Origin: Pandoraea communis
GTDB taxonomy: Bacteria > Pseudomonadota > Gammaproteobacteria > Burkholderiales > Burkholderiaceae
Assembly (NCBI RefSeq): GCF_902459745.1
Contig: NZ_CABPSJ010000005.1
Coordinates: 186,001-250,000 of the forward strand
Length of the DNA stretch: 64,000 bases
Direction of reading: 5' to 3'
Shown here: positions 17,545 to 27,180 of the stretch, in pieces
Numbering within the stretch: position 1 is the stretch's first letter
Layout of the letters: each line of letters opens with the position of its first letter
Position numbers and translations under genes: made by a program
The notes under the pieces: model-generated
Databases searched by the model: none
What the model saw: the letters and a program-made list of their open reading frames with translations, nothing else
Told to the model about the DNA's origin: nothing

Positions 17545-17563
17545 GCGCGACACATTGTCGCGC
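17545..17563. promoter_or_regulatory. RegA/RoxR-like palindrome 2 in the cyo leader
   Basis: GCGCGACA (17545-17552) and TGTCGCGC (17556-17563) are perfect inverted repeats across 3 bases. It shares the GCGACAC(A)...GTCGC core with palindrome 1, 124 bases upstream. The wider gap 17336-17845 has no gene; it also contains a CATAAT at 17601-17606 inside a small palindrome (17598-17610) that could be a -10 box. Confidence 0.55.
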
Positions 17564-17700
17564 CGGCGGGTGCGCGATGTCCGGTCTAATTAAACTTCGG
17601 CATAATGCCGCACCGTGATGGAAGTAAAAGACAAGAAGTCGGACAGTGACTTGAGGTCTGCGGTCGGCAATCTGCCCCGGTTCCCGTCTTTTCGATGACA

Positions 17701-17743
17701 CAGTCGTCGTAGTTCGACCGGTGCAATACCGGCGCGACGACTG
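17701..17743 (+). other. Nested hairpin in the cyo leader
   Basis: CAGTCGTCG (17701-17709) pairs perfectly with CGACGACTG (17735-17743), and inside it CCGGT (17718-17722) pairs with ACCGG (17728-17732). The structure ends 102 bases before cyoA. It has no T-run, so it is more likely an RNA structure in the leader than a terminator. Confidence 0.5.
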
Positions 17744-17845
17744 CTCCCGTCCCACCTTAACCCTTGCCAACCTTCTGCGACCCTGCATCAGGCCGGTAAG
17801 CCCGTGTTGCGCCGTTCGCTGGCCAACTCAACCCTGTCGTGTGAC

Positions 17846-18907
17846 ATGAAGAAACACAGAAACCCGCGATTGTTTAGGCTCCTCGCCTTGTGCTCGCCGC
17901 TGCTTTTGGCTGGCTGCGGCATGACGCTGCTCGACCCTAAGGGGCAGATCGGAGTAGAGAACAAGAACCTGATCCTCACGGCCACCTGGCTGATGTTGAT
18001 TGTGGTGATTCCGGTCATCCTGATGACGCTGTGGTTCGCGTGGAAGTATCGCGCGAGCAACAAGTCGGCGCGCTATGAGCCGAACTGGTCGCACTCGACG
18101 GCCATTGAGGTCGTGGTCTGGCTCGTGCCGATCATCATCATTGCGATTCTCGCGCGCATCACCTGGGTCTCCACCCACGAACTCGATCCGTACAAGCCGC
18201 TGGAAAGCGAAGTAAAGCCGATTACGGTCGAAGTCGTGTCGATGAACTACAAGTGGTTGTTCATCTACCCGGAACAGGGCATTGCGTCGATCAACGAGTT
18301 GGCCGTTCCGGTCGATACCCCGGTGAATTTCAAGATCACCTCGGAATCGATCATGAACTCGTTCTTCATTCCGCAATTGGGTAGCCAGATCTACTCGATG
18401 GCCGGTATGGAAACGAAGCTGCACCTGATCGCCAATCATGTCGGCTCGTACGACGGCATTTCGGCGAACTACAGCGGCGGCGGCTTCTCGGGCATGCGTT
18501 TCAAGACGCTGGCGATGACCGACAGCGACTTCCAGCAATGGGTCGCCAAGGTGCGTGAGTCGAAGAGGGTCCTGGACAAGGATACCTACGCTTCGCTCGT
18601 GCCGATGAGCGAGAACACGCCGGTCACGTACTACAGCTCGGTCGACGCGAAGATGTTCGAATCGATCCTGCACGCCCCGATGGCAACTGGCATGGCCGAG
18701 CAGCACGAAGGCCATGAAAACCACGGCGCCATGGAAATGAAGGGCATGGACATGAAGATGGAAATGAAGGGCGCGGGCGCTGACGCCGCGATGGCTCCGG
18801 CCGCCGCTGCGAATGGGCAGAACGGCCAGTCGATGACCATGGCCATGGACAACGCCGGCGCGCACGCGATGCACGCCGGTACGGCCGCGCACGCGCACAA
18901 GGAGTAA
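17846..18907 (+). CDS. cyoA: Cytochrome bo3 quinol oxidase subunit II with Met/His-rich tail
   Basis: A 353-residue lipoprotein with a lipobox LLLAGC (Cys24), two membrane helices, and the periplasmic cupredoxin-like domain ([39 protein letters not shown]). The Cys/His ligands of a CuA centre are absent, so this is a quinol oxidase and not a cytochrome c oxidase. It is the first gene of cyoABCD. The odd part is residues 283-353, a tail with 12 Met and 7 His (for example [14 protein letters not shown]), not present in E. coli CyoA as I know it and suggestive of copper binding. No strong ribosome-binding site precedes the ATG. Confidence 0.96.
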   Translation: MKKHRNPRLFRLLALCSPLLLAGCGMTLLDPKGQIGVENKNLILTATWLMLIVVIPVILMTLWFAWKYRASNKSARYEPNWSHSTAIEVVVWLVPIIIIAILARITWVSTHELDPYKPLESEVKPITVEVVSMNYKWLFIYPEQGIASINELAVPVDTPVNFKITSESIMNSFFIPQLGSQIYSMAGMETKLHLIANHVGSYDGISANYSGGGFSGMRFKTLAMTDSDFQQWVAKVRESKRVLDKDTYASLVPMSENTPVTYYSSVDAKMFESILHAPMATGMAEQHEGHENHGAMEMKGMDMKMEMKGAGADAAMAPAAAANGQNGQSMTMAMDNAGAHAMHAGTAAHAHKE

Positions 18908-18913
18908 ACAACA

Positions 18914-20902
18914 ATGTCAACGCTGTTTGGCAAACTGACTCTCGAAGCCATTCCGTACCACGAGCCGATCATCGTCGGCGCGGTCGGCATGATGGTGCTC
19001 GGGGTACTGGGCATCGTCGCGTTGCTCACCTACTTCGGCAAATGGAAGTACCTGTGGAACGAGTGGGTCACGTCGGTCGATCACAAGAAGATCGGCGTGA
19101 TGTACGTGCTCGTCTCGCTCGTCATGCTGTTGCGCGGCTTTGCCGACGCCATGATGATGCGTACGCAACTGGCGCTCGCCCACAACTCGGGCGGCATTCT
19201 CCCGCCGGATCACTACGACCAGATCTTCACCGCCCACGGCGTGATCATGATCTTCTTCGTGGCGATGCCGTTCATGACGGGGCTGGTGAACCTCGTGGTG
19301 CCGCTGCAGATTGGCGCACGCGACGTGGCGTTCCCGTTCCTGAACACGCTGTCGTTCTGGCTGTTCGTGGCCGGCGCTGCGCTGGTGAACCTGTCGCTGG
19401 GCGTGGGTGAATTCGCCCGCACGGGCTGGCTGGCATACCCGCCGCTCTCGGGCATTCAATACAGTCCGGGCGTGGGGGTGGATTACTACATCTGGGCCTT
19501 GCAGATATCGGGTCTGGGGACGTTGCTCACCGGTGTGAACTTCGTCGTCACGATTCTGAAGATGCGCGCGCCGGGCATGAACCTGATGAAGATGCCGATC
19601 TTCACCTGGACCTCGCTGTGCACGATGGTGTTGGTGTGCGCTGCGTTCCCGGTGCTGACGGTGACGCTGGCGCTGCTCTCGCTGGACCGCTACCTCGACT
19701 TCCATTTCTTCACGAATGAGTTGGGCGGTAACCCGATGATGTACCTCAACCTGATCTGGATCTGGGGTCACCCGGAGGTGTACATCCTGATCTTGCCGGC
19801 GTTCGGTATCTTCTCGGAAATCATCTCGACGTTCTCGGGCAAGAAGCTGTTCGGCTACAAGTCGATGGTGTACGCCACGTCCGCGATCATGGTGCTGTCG
19901 TTCCTCGTGTGGGCGCACCACTTCTTCACGATGGGCTCCGGTGCCAACGTGAACGCCTTCTTCGGTATCGCGACGATGATCATCTCGATCCCGACCGGCG
20001 TGAAGATCTTCAACTGGCTGTTCACGATGTACCGCGGTCGCGTGCAAATGACCGTGCCGGTGCTGTGGACGCTGGGCTTCATCGTCACGTTCGTGATCGG
20101 TGGTATGACCGGCGTGCTGCTGGCCGTGCCGGGCGCCGACTTCGTGCTGCACAACTCGCTGTTCCTGATTGCTCACTTCCACAACGTGATCATCGGCGGC
20201 GTGCTGTTCGGTTACATCGCCGGTATGAACTACTGGTTCCCGAAGGCCTTCGGCTTCAAGCTCGACGAACGTCTGGGCAAGGCAAGCTTCTGGTGCTGGC
20301 TGATCGGCTTCTACCTCGCGTTCATGCCGCTGTACGTGCTGGGCCTGATGGGCATGACCCGTCGCCTGAACCACTACAGCAACCCGGATTGGCAGCCGTG
20401 GCTGATCGCCGCGCTGATCGGTGCATTGTTCATCGCCGCCGGTATCGGTTTCCAGGTGCTGCAACTGGTTGTCTCGATCAAGAACCGCAAGGCGCTGGCC
20501 GACACCACGGGCGACCCCTGGAACGGCCGTACGCTGGAGTGGATGACGTCGTCGCCGCCGCAGTTCTACAACTTTGCCGAAGAGCCGCGCGTGCATGACG
20601 TCGACGAGCTGGCCTATCGCAAGGCGCACGGCATCAAGAGCGATCTGAAGACGAGCTACGCCCCGATTCACATGCCGAAGAACACCGGTGCCGGTTTCAT
20701 CATCAGTGCGTTCTCGCTGGTGTTCGGTTTCGCGGCCATCTGGCACATCTGGTGGCTGGCTATCGTTGGCTTCGCCGGCATGATCTTGACGTTCATCTGC
20801 CGCAGCAACGACGATTCGATCGACTACTACGTGCAGTCGCCGGAAGTGGTGGCCATTGAATCGGCTCACCATCAGGCACTGGCCGCAGCAGCAAAGGCTT
20901 AA
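18914..20902 (+). CDS. cyoB: Cytochrome bo3 quinol oxidase subunit I
   Basis: At 662 residues it is the usual size for CyoB. It carries the haem-copper ligands and channels of the family: the [12 protein letters not shown] helix with a haem ligand histidine, [17 protein letters not shown] with the Cu-ligand His and cross-linked Tyr, WAHHFFTMG with the two CuB histidines, and [12 protein letters not shown] with both haem histidines. It reduces oxygen to water and pumps protons, oxidising ubiquinol. The gene starts 6 bases after cyoA. Confidence 0.98.
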   Translation: MSTLFGKLTLEAIPYHEPIIVGAVGMMVLGVLGIVALLTYFGKWKYLWNEWVTSVDHKKIGVMYVLVSLVMLLRGFADAMMMRTQLALAHNSGGILPPDHYDQIFTAHGVIMIFFVAMPFMTGLVNLVVPLQIGARDVAFPFLNTLSFWLFVAGAALVNLSLGVGEFARTGWLAYPPLSGIQYSPGVGVDYYIWALQISGLGTLLTGVNFVVTILKMRAPGMNLMKMPIFTWTSLCTMVLVCAAFPVLTVTLALLSLDRYLDFHFFTNELGGNPMMYLNLIWIWGHPEVYILILPAFGIFSEIISTFSGKKLFGYKSMVYATSAIMVLSFLVWAHHFFTMGSGANVNAFFGIATMIISIPTGVKIFNWLFTMYRGRVQMTVPVLWTLGFIVTFVIGGMTGVLLAVPGADFVLHNSLFLIAHFHNVIIGGVLFGYIAGMNYWFPKAFGFKLDERLGKASFWCWLIGFYLAFMPLYVLGLMGMTRRLNHYSNPDWQPWLIAALIGALFIAAGIGFQVLQLVVSIKNRKALADTTGDPWNGRTLEWMTSSPPQFYNFAEEPRVHDVDELAYRKAHGIKSDLKTSYAPIHMPKNTGAGFIISAFSLVFGFAAIWHIWWLAIVGFAGMILTFICRSNDDSIDYYVQSPEVVAIESAHHQALAAAAKA

Positions 20903-20904
20903 TC

Positions 20905-21531
20905 ATGACGAGCGAAGTTCTCAAACACTCTGGCGCGCATGCCGATGCGCATGCGCACGACCACGCGCACCACGACACCGGGGGCAACACGATCTTCGGT
21001 TTCTGGGTGTACCTGATGACCGACCTGGTGCTGTTCGCCAGCCTGTTCGCGACGTTCGCCGTATTGCGCGACGCGACGGCCGGCGGCCCGACCGGCAAGG
21101 AACTCTTCGACCTGAAGTTCGTGCTGGTCGAAACGTTCATCCTGCTGTTCTCGTCGATCACCTATGGCTTTGCCATGATCGGTCTGCACAACGGCAAGAA
21201 GGGCGCTGTGCAGGGTTGGCTGGCGATCACGTGGTTGCTGGGCGCTGCGTTTATCGCGATGGAACTGTATGAGTTCCACCACCTGATTCTCGAAGGTGCC
21301 GGCCCGAACCGCAGCGGTTTCCTGTCGTCGTTCTTCGCGCTCGTGGCGACCCACGGTCTGCACGTGGCCTCGGGCCTGCTGTGGATGGCCGTTCTGATGT
21401 TCCAGATCGGCAAGAAGGGCCTGAGCGCCACCAACACCACGCGTCTGCAATGCCTGTCGCTGTTCTGGCACTTCTTGGACGTGGTCTGGATCGGCGTGTT
21501 CACGGTCGTGTACCTGATGGGAGCGATGTAA
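20905..21531 (+). CDS. cyoC: Cytochrome bo3 quinol oxidase subunit III
   Basis: A 208-residue, five-helix subunit III ([20 protein letters not shown], then [11 protein letters not shown] and [19 protein letters not shown]). The N-terminus is His-rich ([17 protein letters not shown]), which is common in CyoC and could bind metal. It starts two bases after cyoB and supports assembly and stability of the oxidase. Confidence 0.97.
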   Translation: MTSEVLKHSGAHADAHAHDHAHHDTGGNTIFGFWVYLMTDLVLFASLFATFAVLRDATAGGPTGKELFDLKFVLVETFILLFSSITYGFAMIGLHNGKKGAVQGWLAITWLLGAAFIAMELYEFHHLILEGAGPNRSGFLSSFFALVATHGLHVASGLLWMAVLMFQIGKKGLSATNTTRLQCLSLFWHFLDVVWIGVFTVVYLMGAM

Positions 21532-21897
21532 ATGAGCAATAGCAAATCGGTGCAATCGCACGGCCACGACGCTGGCCACAATGCGGCCGGTGGCAGCCAC
21601 GGCAGCGTGAAGTCGTACCTGATCGGCTTCGTGCTCGCGGTGATCCTGACGGTCGTGCCGTTCAAGCTGGTGATGGATGGCACGATGCCGCCGTCGACGG
21701 TGCTGCCGCTGATTCTCGGCGCTGCCCTCGTGCAGATCATCGTCCACCTGATCTACTTCCTGCACATGGACCGCTCGTCGGAACAGCGCTGGAATGTGAT
21801 GGCGTTTCTGTTCACCGTGCTGATCGTGGCCATCGTGCTGGTCGGCTCGCTGTGGATCATGCACAACGCCAACTCTTTGATGATGCCGGGGATGTAA
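21532..21897 (+). CDS. cyoD: Cytochrome bo3 quinol oxidase subunit IV
   Basis: A 121-residue, three-helix subunit IV (SYLIGFVLAVILTVVPFKLV, LILGAALVQIIVHLIYFLHM, FTVLIVAIVLVGSLWIMHN). Its ATG follows the cyoC stop directly, so the two are coupled. A terminator follows at 21937, so the operon ends here. cyoE (haem O synthase) must be elsewhere. Confidence 0.97.
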   Translation: MSNSKSVQSHGHDAGHNAAGGSHGSVKSYLIGFVLAVILTVVPFKLVMDGTMPPSTVLPLILGAALVQIIVHLIYFLHMDRSSEQRWNVMAFLFTVLIVAIVLVGSLWIMHNANSLMMPGM

Positions 21898-21932
21898 GTT
21901 CCCGGACTTGCCCGTCAGTTCGGGGCAAGTGA

Positions 21933-21968
21933 AAAAGGCGGCTTCGGAATTCCGAGCCGCCTTTTTTC
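21933..21968. terminator. Terminator after cyoD
   Basis: GGCGGC (21937-21942) pairs with GCCGCC (21956-21961) around a nearly self-complementary middle, with A-runs before and six T residues after. It can stop both cyoABCD and the converging penicillin-binding protein gene. Confidence 0.9.
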
Positions 21969-22043
21969 ATGGGTATTCGTGATGGGTATTCGGGGAGGAC
22001 GGAGGGCGTTGAGCGCCGATGCCTCACCGAACCGGCGAGAGGT

Positions 22044-23828
22044 TTATCCGTGAGGCGCTTTGTCGTCCGGCGGCGTATCCGAGGTCGGTGCCGCCAGAAT
22101 CACCCCCGGACGCACCGGCAGATCCGGTCGAATGCCCAGCAACGGCAACGCCTGCGACGCGATCTCCGCAAATGCAGGCCCGGCGGCCTGCCCGCCGAAG
22201 TGCTGCGACGCCTTGGGCTCGTCCACCGACACGGCAATCACCAGACGCGGCGCCGACAACGGCGCAATCCCCACGAACGACGCCCGATACTTCGAATGGT
22301 CGTAACCGTGTGCGCCCGCCTTATAGGCCGTGCCGGTCTTCCCGCCGATGCTGTAACCGGCTACCTGTGCCGTGGTGGCAGTGCCACCCGTATCGACCAC
22401 GGCGGCCAGCATCTTGCGCATCTCGACAGCCGTGCGCGCATCGATCACGCGCACGCCCTCGGGCTGCGCCGGTGTATCCGGCTTGATGATGGAGATGGGC
22501 ACGAGCACGCCGTCGTTGGCGAAGATCGTGTAAGCGCGTGCCAACTGGAACAGCGACGCGGAAATCCCGTAGCCGTAGGCCATCGTCGCCTGCTCGATGC
22601 GCCGCCACGACTTATACGGACGCAAACGGCCCGATACCGCTCCCGGGAAGCCCAGCTTCGGCTGCTGACCCAGACCGATCTCCGTGAACATGTCCCACAT
22701 TTCCTCGGCGCGCAGCATGGTTGACACCTTGGTCATGCCGATGTTGCTCGACTTCTGGATCACGCCCGCCGCCGTGAGCACGCCGTTCGCGCTGTCGTCG
22801 CTGATGGTCGCGCCTTCGAAGACATATCGCCCCGGACCAGTGTCGATGAGCGTAGCCGGCGTCAGACGATGCAGGTCCAGCGCCAGCGCCATGGTGAAGG
22901 GCTTGAGAATCGAGCCCGGCTCGAAGACGTCGGTGAACACACGGTTGCGCAGTTGTTCGCCCGTCAGATGCTCGCGGTCGTTCGGGTTGTATGTCGGAAA
23001 GTTGGCCAACGCGAGCACCTGACCCGTCTTGGCATCGATCACGACCGCCATGGCAGCTTTCGCGCCTGTGCGATCCAGCGCGTTTTTCAGCGCCGCGTAG
23101 GCGATGTATTGCACGCGGGTGTCGAGCGTGAGGTGAATGTCCTTGCCGTCGCGCGGCGGGCTGGAGTCGTCGAGGTCCTGAATGGTACGGCCGATGCGGT
23201 CCTTGATGACGCGCCGCACGCCCGCCGTCCCCTCGAGCAGCGGCTCTTCGCCCAGTTCCATGCCTTCCTGCCCCTTGTCTTCAACGTTGGTGAAGCCCAC
23301 GACGTGCGCCGCAACGTCGCCTTCGGGGTAGAACCGCTTGTATTCGCTGCTTTCGTAGACGCCCGGAATGCCGAGCGCTTCGACCTGCTTGCCGATTTCC
23401 GGCGACACTTGCCGCTTCACATAGACGAACTTCTTCTCGCCGATGAGCTTGGTGCGCAGTTCCTTCGCGGGGATGTCGAGCAGCTTGCTGGCCTTCTGAA
23501 TGTCGCTGTCGGACAGGTCGTCGGGCACTTCGGCGGGCACCGCCCAGACGGTGCGCATCGGCAGACTGGTCGCGAGCACGCGCCCATCCCGATCTTCGAT
23601 CTTGCCGCGCACCGCAGGCATGACGATAGTGTGCTCGTAACGTTTTTCGCCCTGCGCTATATAGAAACCGTTGCCGGGGCCGGCAATCCAGAACGCTCGC
23701 ACGACCAACCCGATGAACGCGAGGGTGATCATGATGACGACGAGTTTGGAGCGCCACAACGACATGCGCGACTGCAATACCGGACTGGAGGCGAACGTGA
23801 CGTCCTTGGGCTGGCGATTCTTTTGCAT
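22044..23828 (-). CDS. Penicillin-binding protein 2 / FtsI-type transpeptidase, stand-alone
   Basis: A 594-residue class B penicillin-binding protein. After an N-terminal membrane helix (about 27-47) and dimerisation domain come the three transpeptidase motifs: SxxK at S306-K309 (EPGSILKPF), SxN at 360-362 (SSN) and KTG at 497-499 (GGKTGTAYK). It cross-links septal peptidoglycan in the periplasm. Genuine ftsI normally sits in the mra/dcw cluster, which is not here, so this is probably a second copy. The ATG at 23828 was chosen over a TTG at 23879; neither has a good ribosome-binding site. Confidence 0.93.
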   Translation of the reverse strand: MQKNRQPKDVTFASSPVLQSRMSLWRSKLVVIMITLAFIGLVVRAFWIAGPGNGFYIAQGEKRYEHTIVMPAVRGKIEDRDGRVLATSLPMRTVWAVPAEVPDDLSDSDIQKASKLLDIPAKELRTKLIGEKKFVYVKRQVSPEIGKQVEALGIPGVYESSEYKRFYPEGDVAAHVVGFTNVEDKGQEGMELGEEPLLEGTAGVRRVIKDRIGRTIQDLDDSSPPRDGKDIHLTLDTRVQYIAYAALKNALDRTGAKAAMAVVIDAKTGQVLALANFPTYNPNDREHLTGEQLRNRVFTDVFEPGSILKPFTMALALDLHRLTPATLIDTGPGRYVFEGATISDDSANGVLTAAGVIQKSSNIGMTKVSTMLRAEEMWDMFTEIGLGQQPKLGFPGAVSGRLRPYKSWRRIEQATMAYGYGISASLFQLARAYTIFANDGVLVPISIIKPDTPAQPEGVRVIDARTAVEMRKMLAAVVDTGGTATTAQVAGYSIGGKTGTAYKAGAHGYDHSKYRASFVGIAPLSAPRLVIAVSVDEPKASQHFGGQAAGPAFAEIASQALPLLGIRPDLPVRPGVILAAPTSDTPPDDKAPHG

Positions 23829-23936
23829 GGCGCTCGCGAAGGCGGTGAGAGGCGTGAACAGCAATGAGCCGATCGACAAACTCTGGCTCAGATTCTAGGC
23901 GAGATAGCGTAGCATGCAAGCGACTGTTGCAATAGC

Positions 23937-23961
23937 GCAAAAGCCCCGTCGGACGGGGCTT
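23937..23961 (-). terminator. Terminator after the DUF3047 gene
   Basis: AAGCCCCGT (23941-23949) pairs with ACGGGGCTT (23953-23961) across a 3-base loop; on the minus strand it is followed by TTTT. It would end the DUF3047 transcript before the penicillin-binding protein gene. Confidence 0.8.
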
Positions 23962-24074
23962 TCAGCGTTATTTTCGATGCTTTCGCGCACACTTCTCGCA
24001 TGGGTGTCGGCTAGTGAAACCAGAAGCGGATTTTCCCGGCGAGAGGGTTCGTCTGCCGGGGAGGACATCGCGCG

Positions 24075-24908
24075 CTACTTTGCCGGGCCGAACCGGATGT
24101 CTCCGTACCATGCATGCGCACTTGCATGGGTGTTGTCACTGTCGGTGAAGATGCCGTAGCCGAGCAGCTTGCCCGGCTTCTCCTGATAGATGCGTTCGTA
24201 GTCCGCCGCGAGGTTACGCGAGAAGGTCTGCCATTTGCCGAGCGACCCATCGCCGCCCGCTACCACAAGCATCTGCACCCGGTCGGTATGCGGGTTCTGG
24301 ATGACGCTGCCCGGTGCCGCGTCGTTAGACCAGATGTACATCAGCGTGGCGTAGGGCAGATCTTCGCCGCCGACCTTGGCCAGCGTTATCGCCGCACGGT
24401 CGCCGAATGGCAGCGTGGATTTATCGCCATCGAAGAAAAACACCAGCCGCGCGGGCGAATCCTCTTTGTCGCTGACGCGGTTATCGGCGCCTGGGATGGC
24501 CTTGTCGACCTTCCAGCGCCACGCCACGCCCGGCGTCGCAGCGATGTCGACACTGTCTCCCTTGGCCATCAGTGCCGAAGCCGAATCGACTGAGTTGGCT
24601 TCGATGACATTGCGTCCGCCATCGGCGACGACCGTGTAGGTGGTGAGCTTCTTGCCGCTCACGACCGGCAAATTCTGCCAGCCGGGCGGCAGCGCGTTAC
24701 CCGAATTCGCTTTGGAGAAGGAGATGGCTACCGGGGCGGCGGCTGCGGCAGGATCGGCCGCGTTGACCGCCTTGGCCACGAGCCCGCAGACGATCAGGCT
24801 GAGCGCGAGCGCCAGGGGCCTCATGAGCGAGGAAGCCCGGTGTGATGGTCCGCGCACAGGGCAGCTTACGTGGCTCGGCAAGCGAAGCGGCGAGACGATG
24901 CGAGGCAT
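24075..24908 (-). CDS. DUF3047 exported protein
   Basis: A 278-residue protein with a hydrophobic signal segment (LALALSLIVCGLVAKAVNA, about residues 31-49) and a likely cut near AADP. The rest (VAWRWKVDKAIPGADN, LVFFFDGDK, YATLMYIWSND, WYGDIRFGP) matches DUF3047, a periplasmic family of unknown function with a jelly-roll-like fold. The start at 24908 has GGAG nine bases upstream but leaves a long n-region; a start at 24824 would give a standard signal peptide without a ribosome-binding site. A terminator follows. Confidence 0.83.
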   Translation of the reverse strand: MPRIVSPLRLPSHVSCPVRGPSHRASSLMRPLALALSLIVCGLVAKAVNAADPAAAAAPVAISFSKANSGNALPPGWQNLPVVSGKKLTTYTVVADGGRNVIEANSVDSASALMAKGDSVDIAATPGVAWRWKVDKAIPGADNRVSDKEDSPARLVFFFDGDKSTLPFGDRAAITLAKVGGEDLPYATLMYIWSNDAAPGSVIQNPHTDRVQMLVVAGGDGSLGKWQTFSRNLAADYERIYQEKPGKLLGYGIFTDSDNTHASAHAWYGDIRFGPAK

Positions 24909-25022
24909 GGTGAGCGACTCCGGTGTAGGCAGGGACACCGCTGGCACCGGCCGGTTGACCCGTGCCTCCGGGGGGACTCGCCCCCCAAACCAACGGCAAT
25001 CGACGACTGAACGGCAGGGGGA

Positions 25023-25649
25023 TCAGCGCTGCTGCATGGCAACCCGCAGACCGAGGCCGATGAAGATCGTGCCGATGATCTTGCCCTGCCAGCGCAGCAA
25101 TCCTCTGAAGCGGCGAACGACCTTGCCGAGCGGGCGCACCGACAGCGCGATCGCTGCGGTATACAGCGCGCTCATCGCGACGAACACCAGCCCCAGCCCC
25201 AAGAACTGCGCGAAGACATCGCCTTCGCTCGCATGCACGAACTGCGGCATGAAGGCGAGGAAGAAGAGGGCGGTTTTCGGATTGAGCACTTCGGTGGCCA
25301 CGGCCTGCACGAAGGCGCGTCCGGGCGAGACTTCCGGGGCCACGGGCAGTTGCGGATCGGACGGGCGCTCGCGCAATGCCTTGATACCCAGATAGATCAG
25401 ATACGCCGCCCCCACATACTTCACTACATCGAACGCCAGTGCCGAGGTCATCAGCACTGCCGAGAGCCCCACGGCTGCACACAGCGTGTGCACGAGGTCA
25501 CCCAGCGCAATCCCCATCCCCGTCATGATGCCTGCACGCCGCCCGCCTTGCACGGTACGGGTGATGGTCAGCAATACCGCCGGGCCGGGAATCAGAAACA
25601 GCCCGAGCACGACAACAACGAACGTGGTGAGGGTGGCGAAGGTCGGCAT
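25023..25649 (-). CDS. LysE/RhtB-family exporter
   Basis: A 208-residue six-helix LysE-type exporter (FLIPGPAVLLTITRTVQGGR near the N-terminus, VATEVLNPKTALFFLAFMPQ in the middle). GGAGAGAG lies a good distance before the ATG at 25649. It is divergent from an orphan gene and shares only low similarity with the LysE gene at 16706. The substrate is unknown. Confidence 0.92.
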   Translation of the reverse strand: MPTFATLTTFVVVVLGLFLIPGPAVLLTITRTVQGGRRAGIMTGMGIALGDLVHTLCAAVGLSAVLMTSALAFDVVKYVGAAYLIYLGIKALRERPSDPQLPVAPEVSPGRAFVQAVATEVLNPKTALFFLAFMPQFVHASEGDVFAQFLGLGLVFVAMSALYTAAIALSVRPLGKVVRRFRGLLRWQGKIIGTIFIGLGLRVAMQQR

Positions 25650-25804
25650 GGGCTCTCTCCAGGGCAATCGGCGGCGACGCAATGGCGACATCATCCCAGA
25701 TTCCGCGGCAACGTGCCCGAAAGGGGGCTGGGCGAATGCCGAAGCCTCTCGCGCGGCTTCAGCGGAGGATGTTTGCTTTTCCGACGTCAAAACAAGGAAG
25801 CGAT

Positions 25805-27160
25805 ATGCCATTTGCGCCTCATGCGGCCTCCTCATCCGCCAGTACGTTCCTGCACCTGGCTTACGAGGTGGCAAACTGTGTCTACGACGGGTTCCGGGGC
25901 GACTTCAAAGGCGCCGCTGCATGTCTGAGAGACAGCGGCCTGCATCATTTTCTGAGCGACGCATGGCAAAGCACGGGCCGCCATTATCAGGAACGCGCAC
26001 TCAGCGTGCCGGGCGCGGCAGGCGTGGCAGGCGCGGCGGACGTGGCGTTTGCCTGTGCGCTGAGTGCGCTGACCATTGGCGCGGCGGTTCGCTATCTATG
26101 GCCGGAGTGGCGTGCGCTGGAGAACGCCTTGGGGGAGGGCGCCCAAGCGCAGCGTCAGTGGGCGCTTCAGACGCAGACGCAACTTCGTCGCCGTACCCCG
26201 GCGGATCTCACTTCGATGCGGCAATGCCTCGCGGCATTCGATGCGACGCAGATGTTCGCTAATGCGTCACTCCCGGAGGGGGCCACGCAAGGCGCCGCAT
26301 CGTCGGGGCGCAAGCTGGCCGAGCGGAAGATCGCGGAGGCCCTCATTCTTCACATCGCCGATGCGCCGCAAACCTGCGTTGCGCAAAGCGACAGAGTGGC
26401 CTCGCTGTGTCAGCTTCTGGCGCACGGTCTGGGTTTCAGGCTGCCTCAGACGATGCGTGAGGCATTGCGTGTGAACGACGCTCACCCCTCGCTGGTCAGA
26501 TTCGACGGCGCCTTTGCGCTCCTGCGCGACTGTCTCGAACCCGACTGGCGCCACGACGTCGCGGGCTCGCCGACGTTTACCGTTCATCCGGTCGACATTC
26601 AGCTTTTCGATCCGGCCGAGACAACGAACGATCTTTCGAAAGAAACGCGCAGGGAGCGGCGGCTACTGACCCATCCCGACGCGCTGCGGCGTGTCCGGTC
26701 TCGTGTCGTCGCGTTGATGGCGGCGAGCGTGCGGGAGGATTGCGGGAGTGCCGCCGACTGGCGCGATATCGGCGAATTCGCCTTGAGGGCTGGTGCCCAG
26801 CGAGGGCTGACCTGCGACCGCGTGCTCGACGCCCTGGGTATCGCAATACGCGCGAGCGTCAGTGCGCGCTTCGCATGGCGCTGGTCCGACGAGCCGCAGG
26901 CGCAGGCCGGGCAGGCCGTCACGTCGACGATCCCGGTCGATGTCTCGCAATGGCTTGCCCGCGTGATGCTGGTGGCCGGCAAGCCCGAGATACGGGAACG
27001 TTGCCCACCCCGTCTCGCCGCATTGGCGCGCGGCGATACCCCGCCGTCGCTGGTGATCGGGTCCAACGACTGGATTCATCTGGTCGATGGTATTCGCGCG
27101 GTAGGCCGTGACCACTGGCGTGCGGATTTTGCGCAGGTGTGCGAGGAAGGCAGGGCGTAA
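25805..27160 (+). CDS. Hypothetical protein with one hydrophobic segment
   Basis: I do not recognise this 451-residue protein. AAGGAAG precedes the ATG at 25805. Residues 1-60 are Ser/Ala/His-rich, 69-97 is a glycine/alanine-rich hydrophobic stretch (GAAGVAGAADVAFACALSAL) that could be one membrane helix, and the rest looks helical and soluble. It has no catalytic motif I can identify. It lies between a LysE exporter and a chromate transporter with no operon link. The length and open frame support a real gene; an effector-like role is possible but not shown. Confidence 0.75.
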   Translation: MPFAPHAASSSASTFLHLAYEVANCVYDGFRGDFKGAAACLRDSGLHHFLSDAWQSTGRHYQERALSVPGAAGVAGAADVAFACALSALTIGAAVRYLWPEWRALENALGEGAQAQRQWALQTQTQLRRRTPADLTSMRQCLAAFDATQMFANASLPEGATQGAASSGRKLAERKIAEALILHIADAPQTCVAQSDRVASLCQLLAHGLGFRLPQTMREALRVNDAHPSLVRFDGAFALLRDCLEPDWRHDVAGSPTFTVHPVDIQLFDPAETTNDLSKETRRERRLLTHPDALRRVRSRVVALMAASVREDCGSAADWRDIGEFALRAGAQRGLTCDRVLDALGIAIRASVSARFAWRWSDEPQAQAGQAVTSTIPVDVSQWLARVMLVAGKPEIRERCPPRLAALARGDTPPSLVIGSNDWIHLVDGIRAVGRDHWRADFAQVCEEGRA

Positions 27161-27180
27161 CCGGCATCGCCCACGCGGGG

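Noticed and set aside
18917-20872. A 651-codon open frame antisense to cyoB
   Set aside because: It lies exactly opposite a certain gene, is rich in Arg/His/Gln with no fold-like pattern, and is a usual by-product of GC-rich third positions.
17846-21897. First impression of an aa3-type cytochrome c oxidase operon
   Set aside because: Subunit II lacks the CuA Cys/His ligands and has a lipobox, and a CyoD-type subunit IV is present, so it is a bo3 quinol oxidase.
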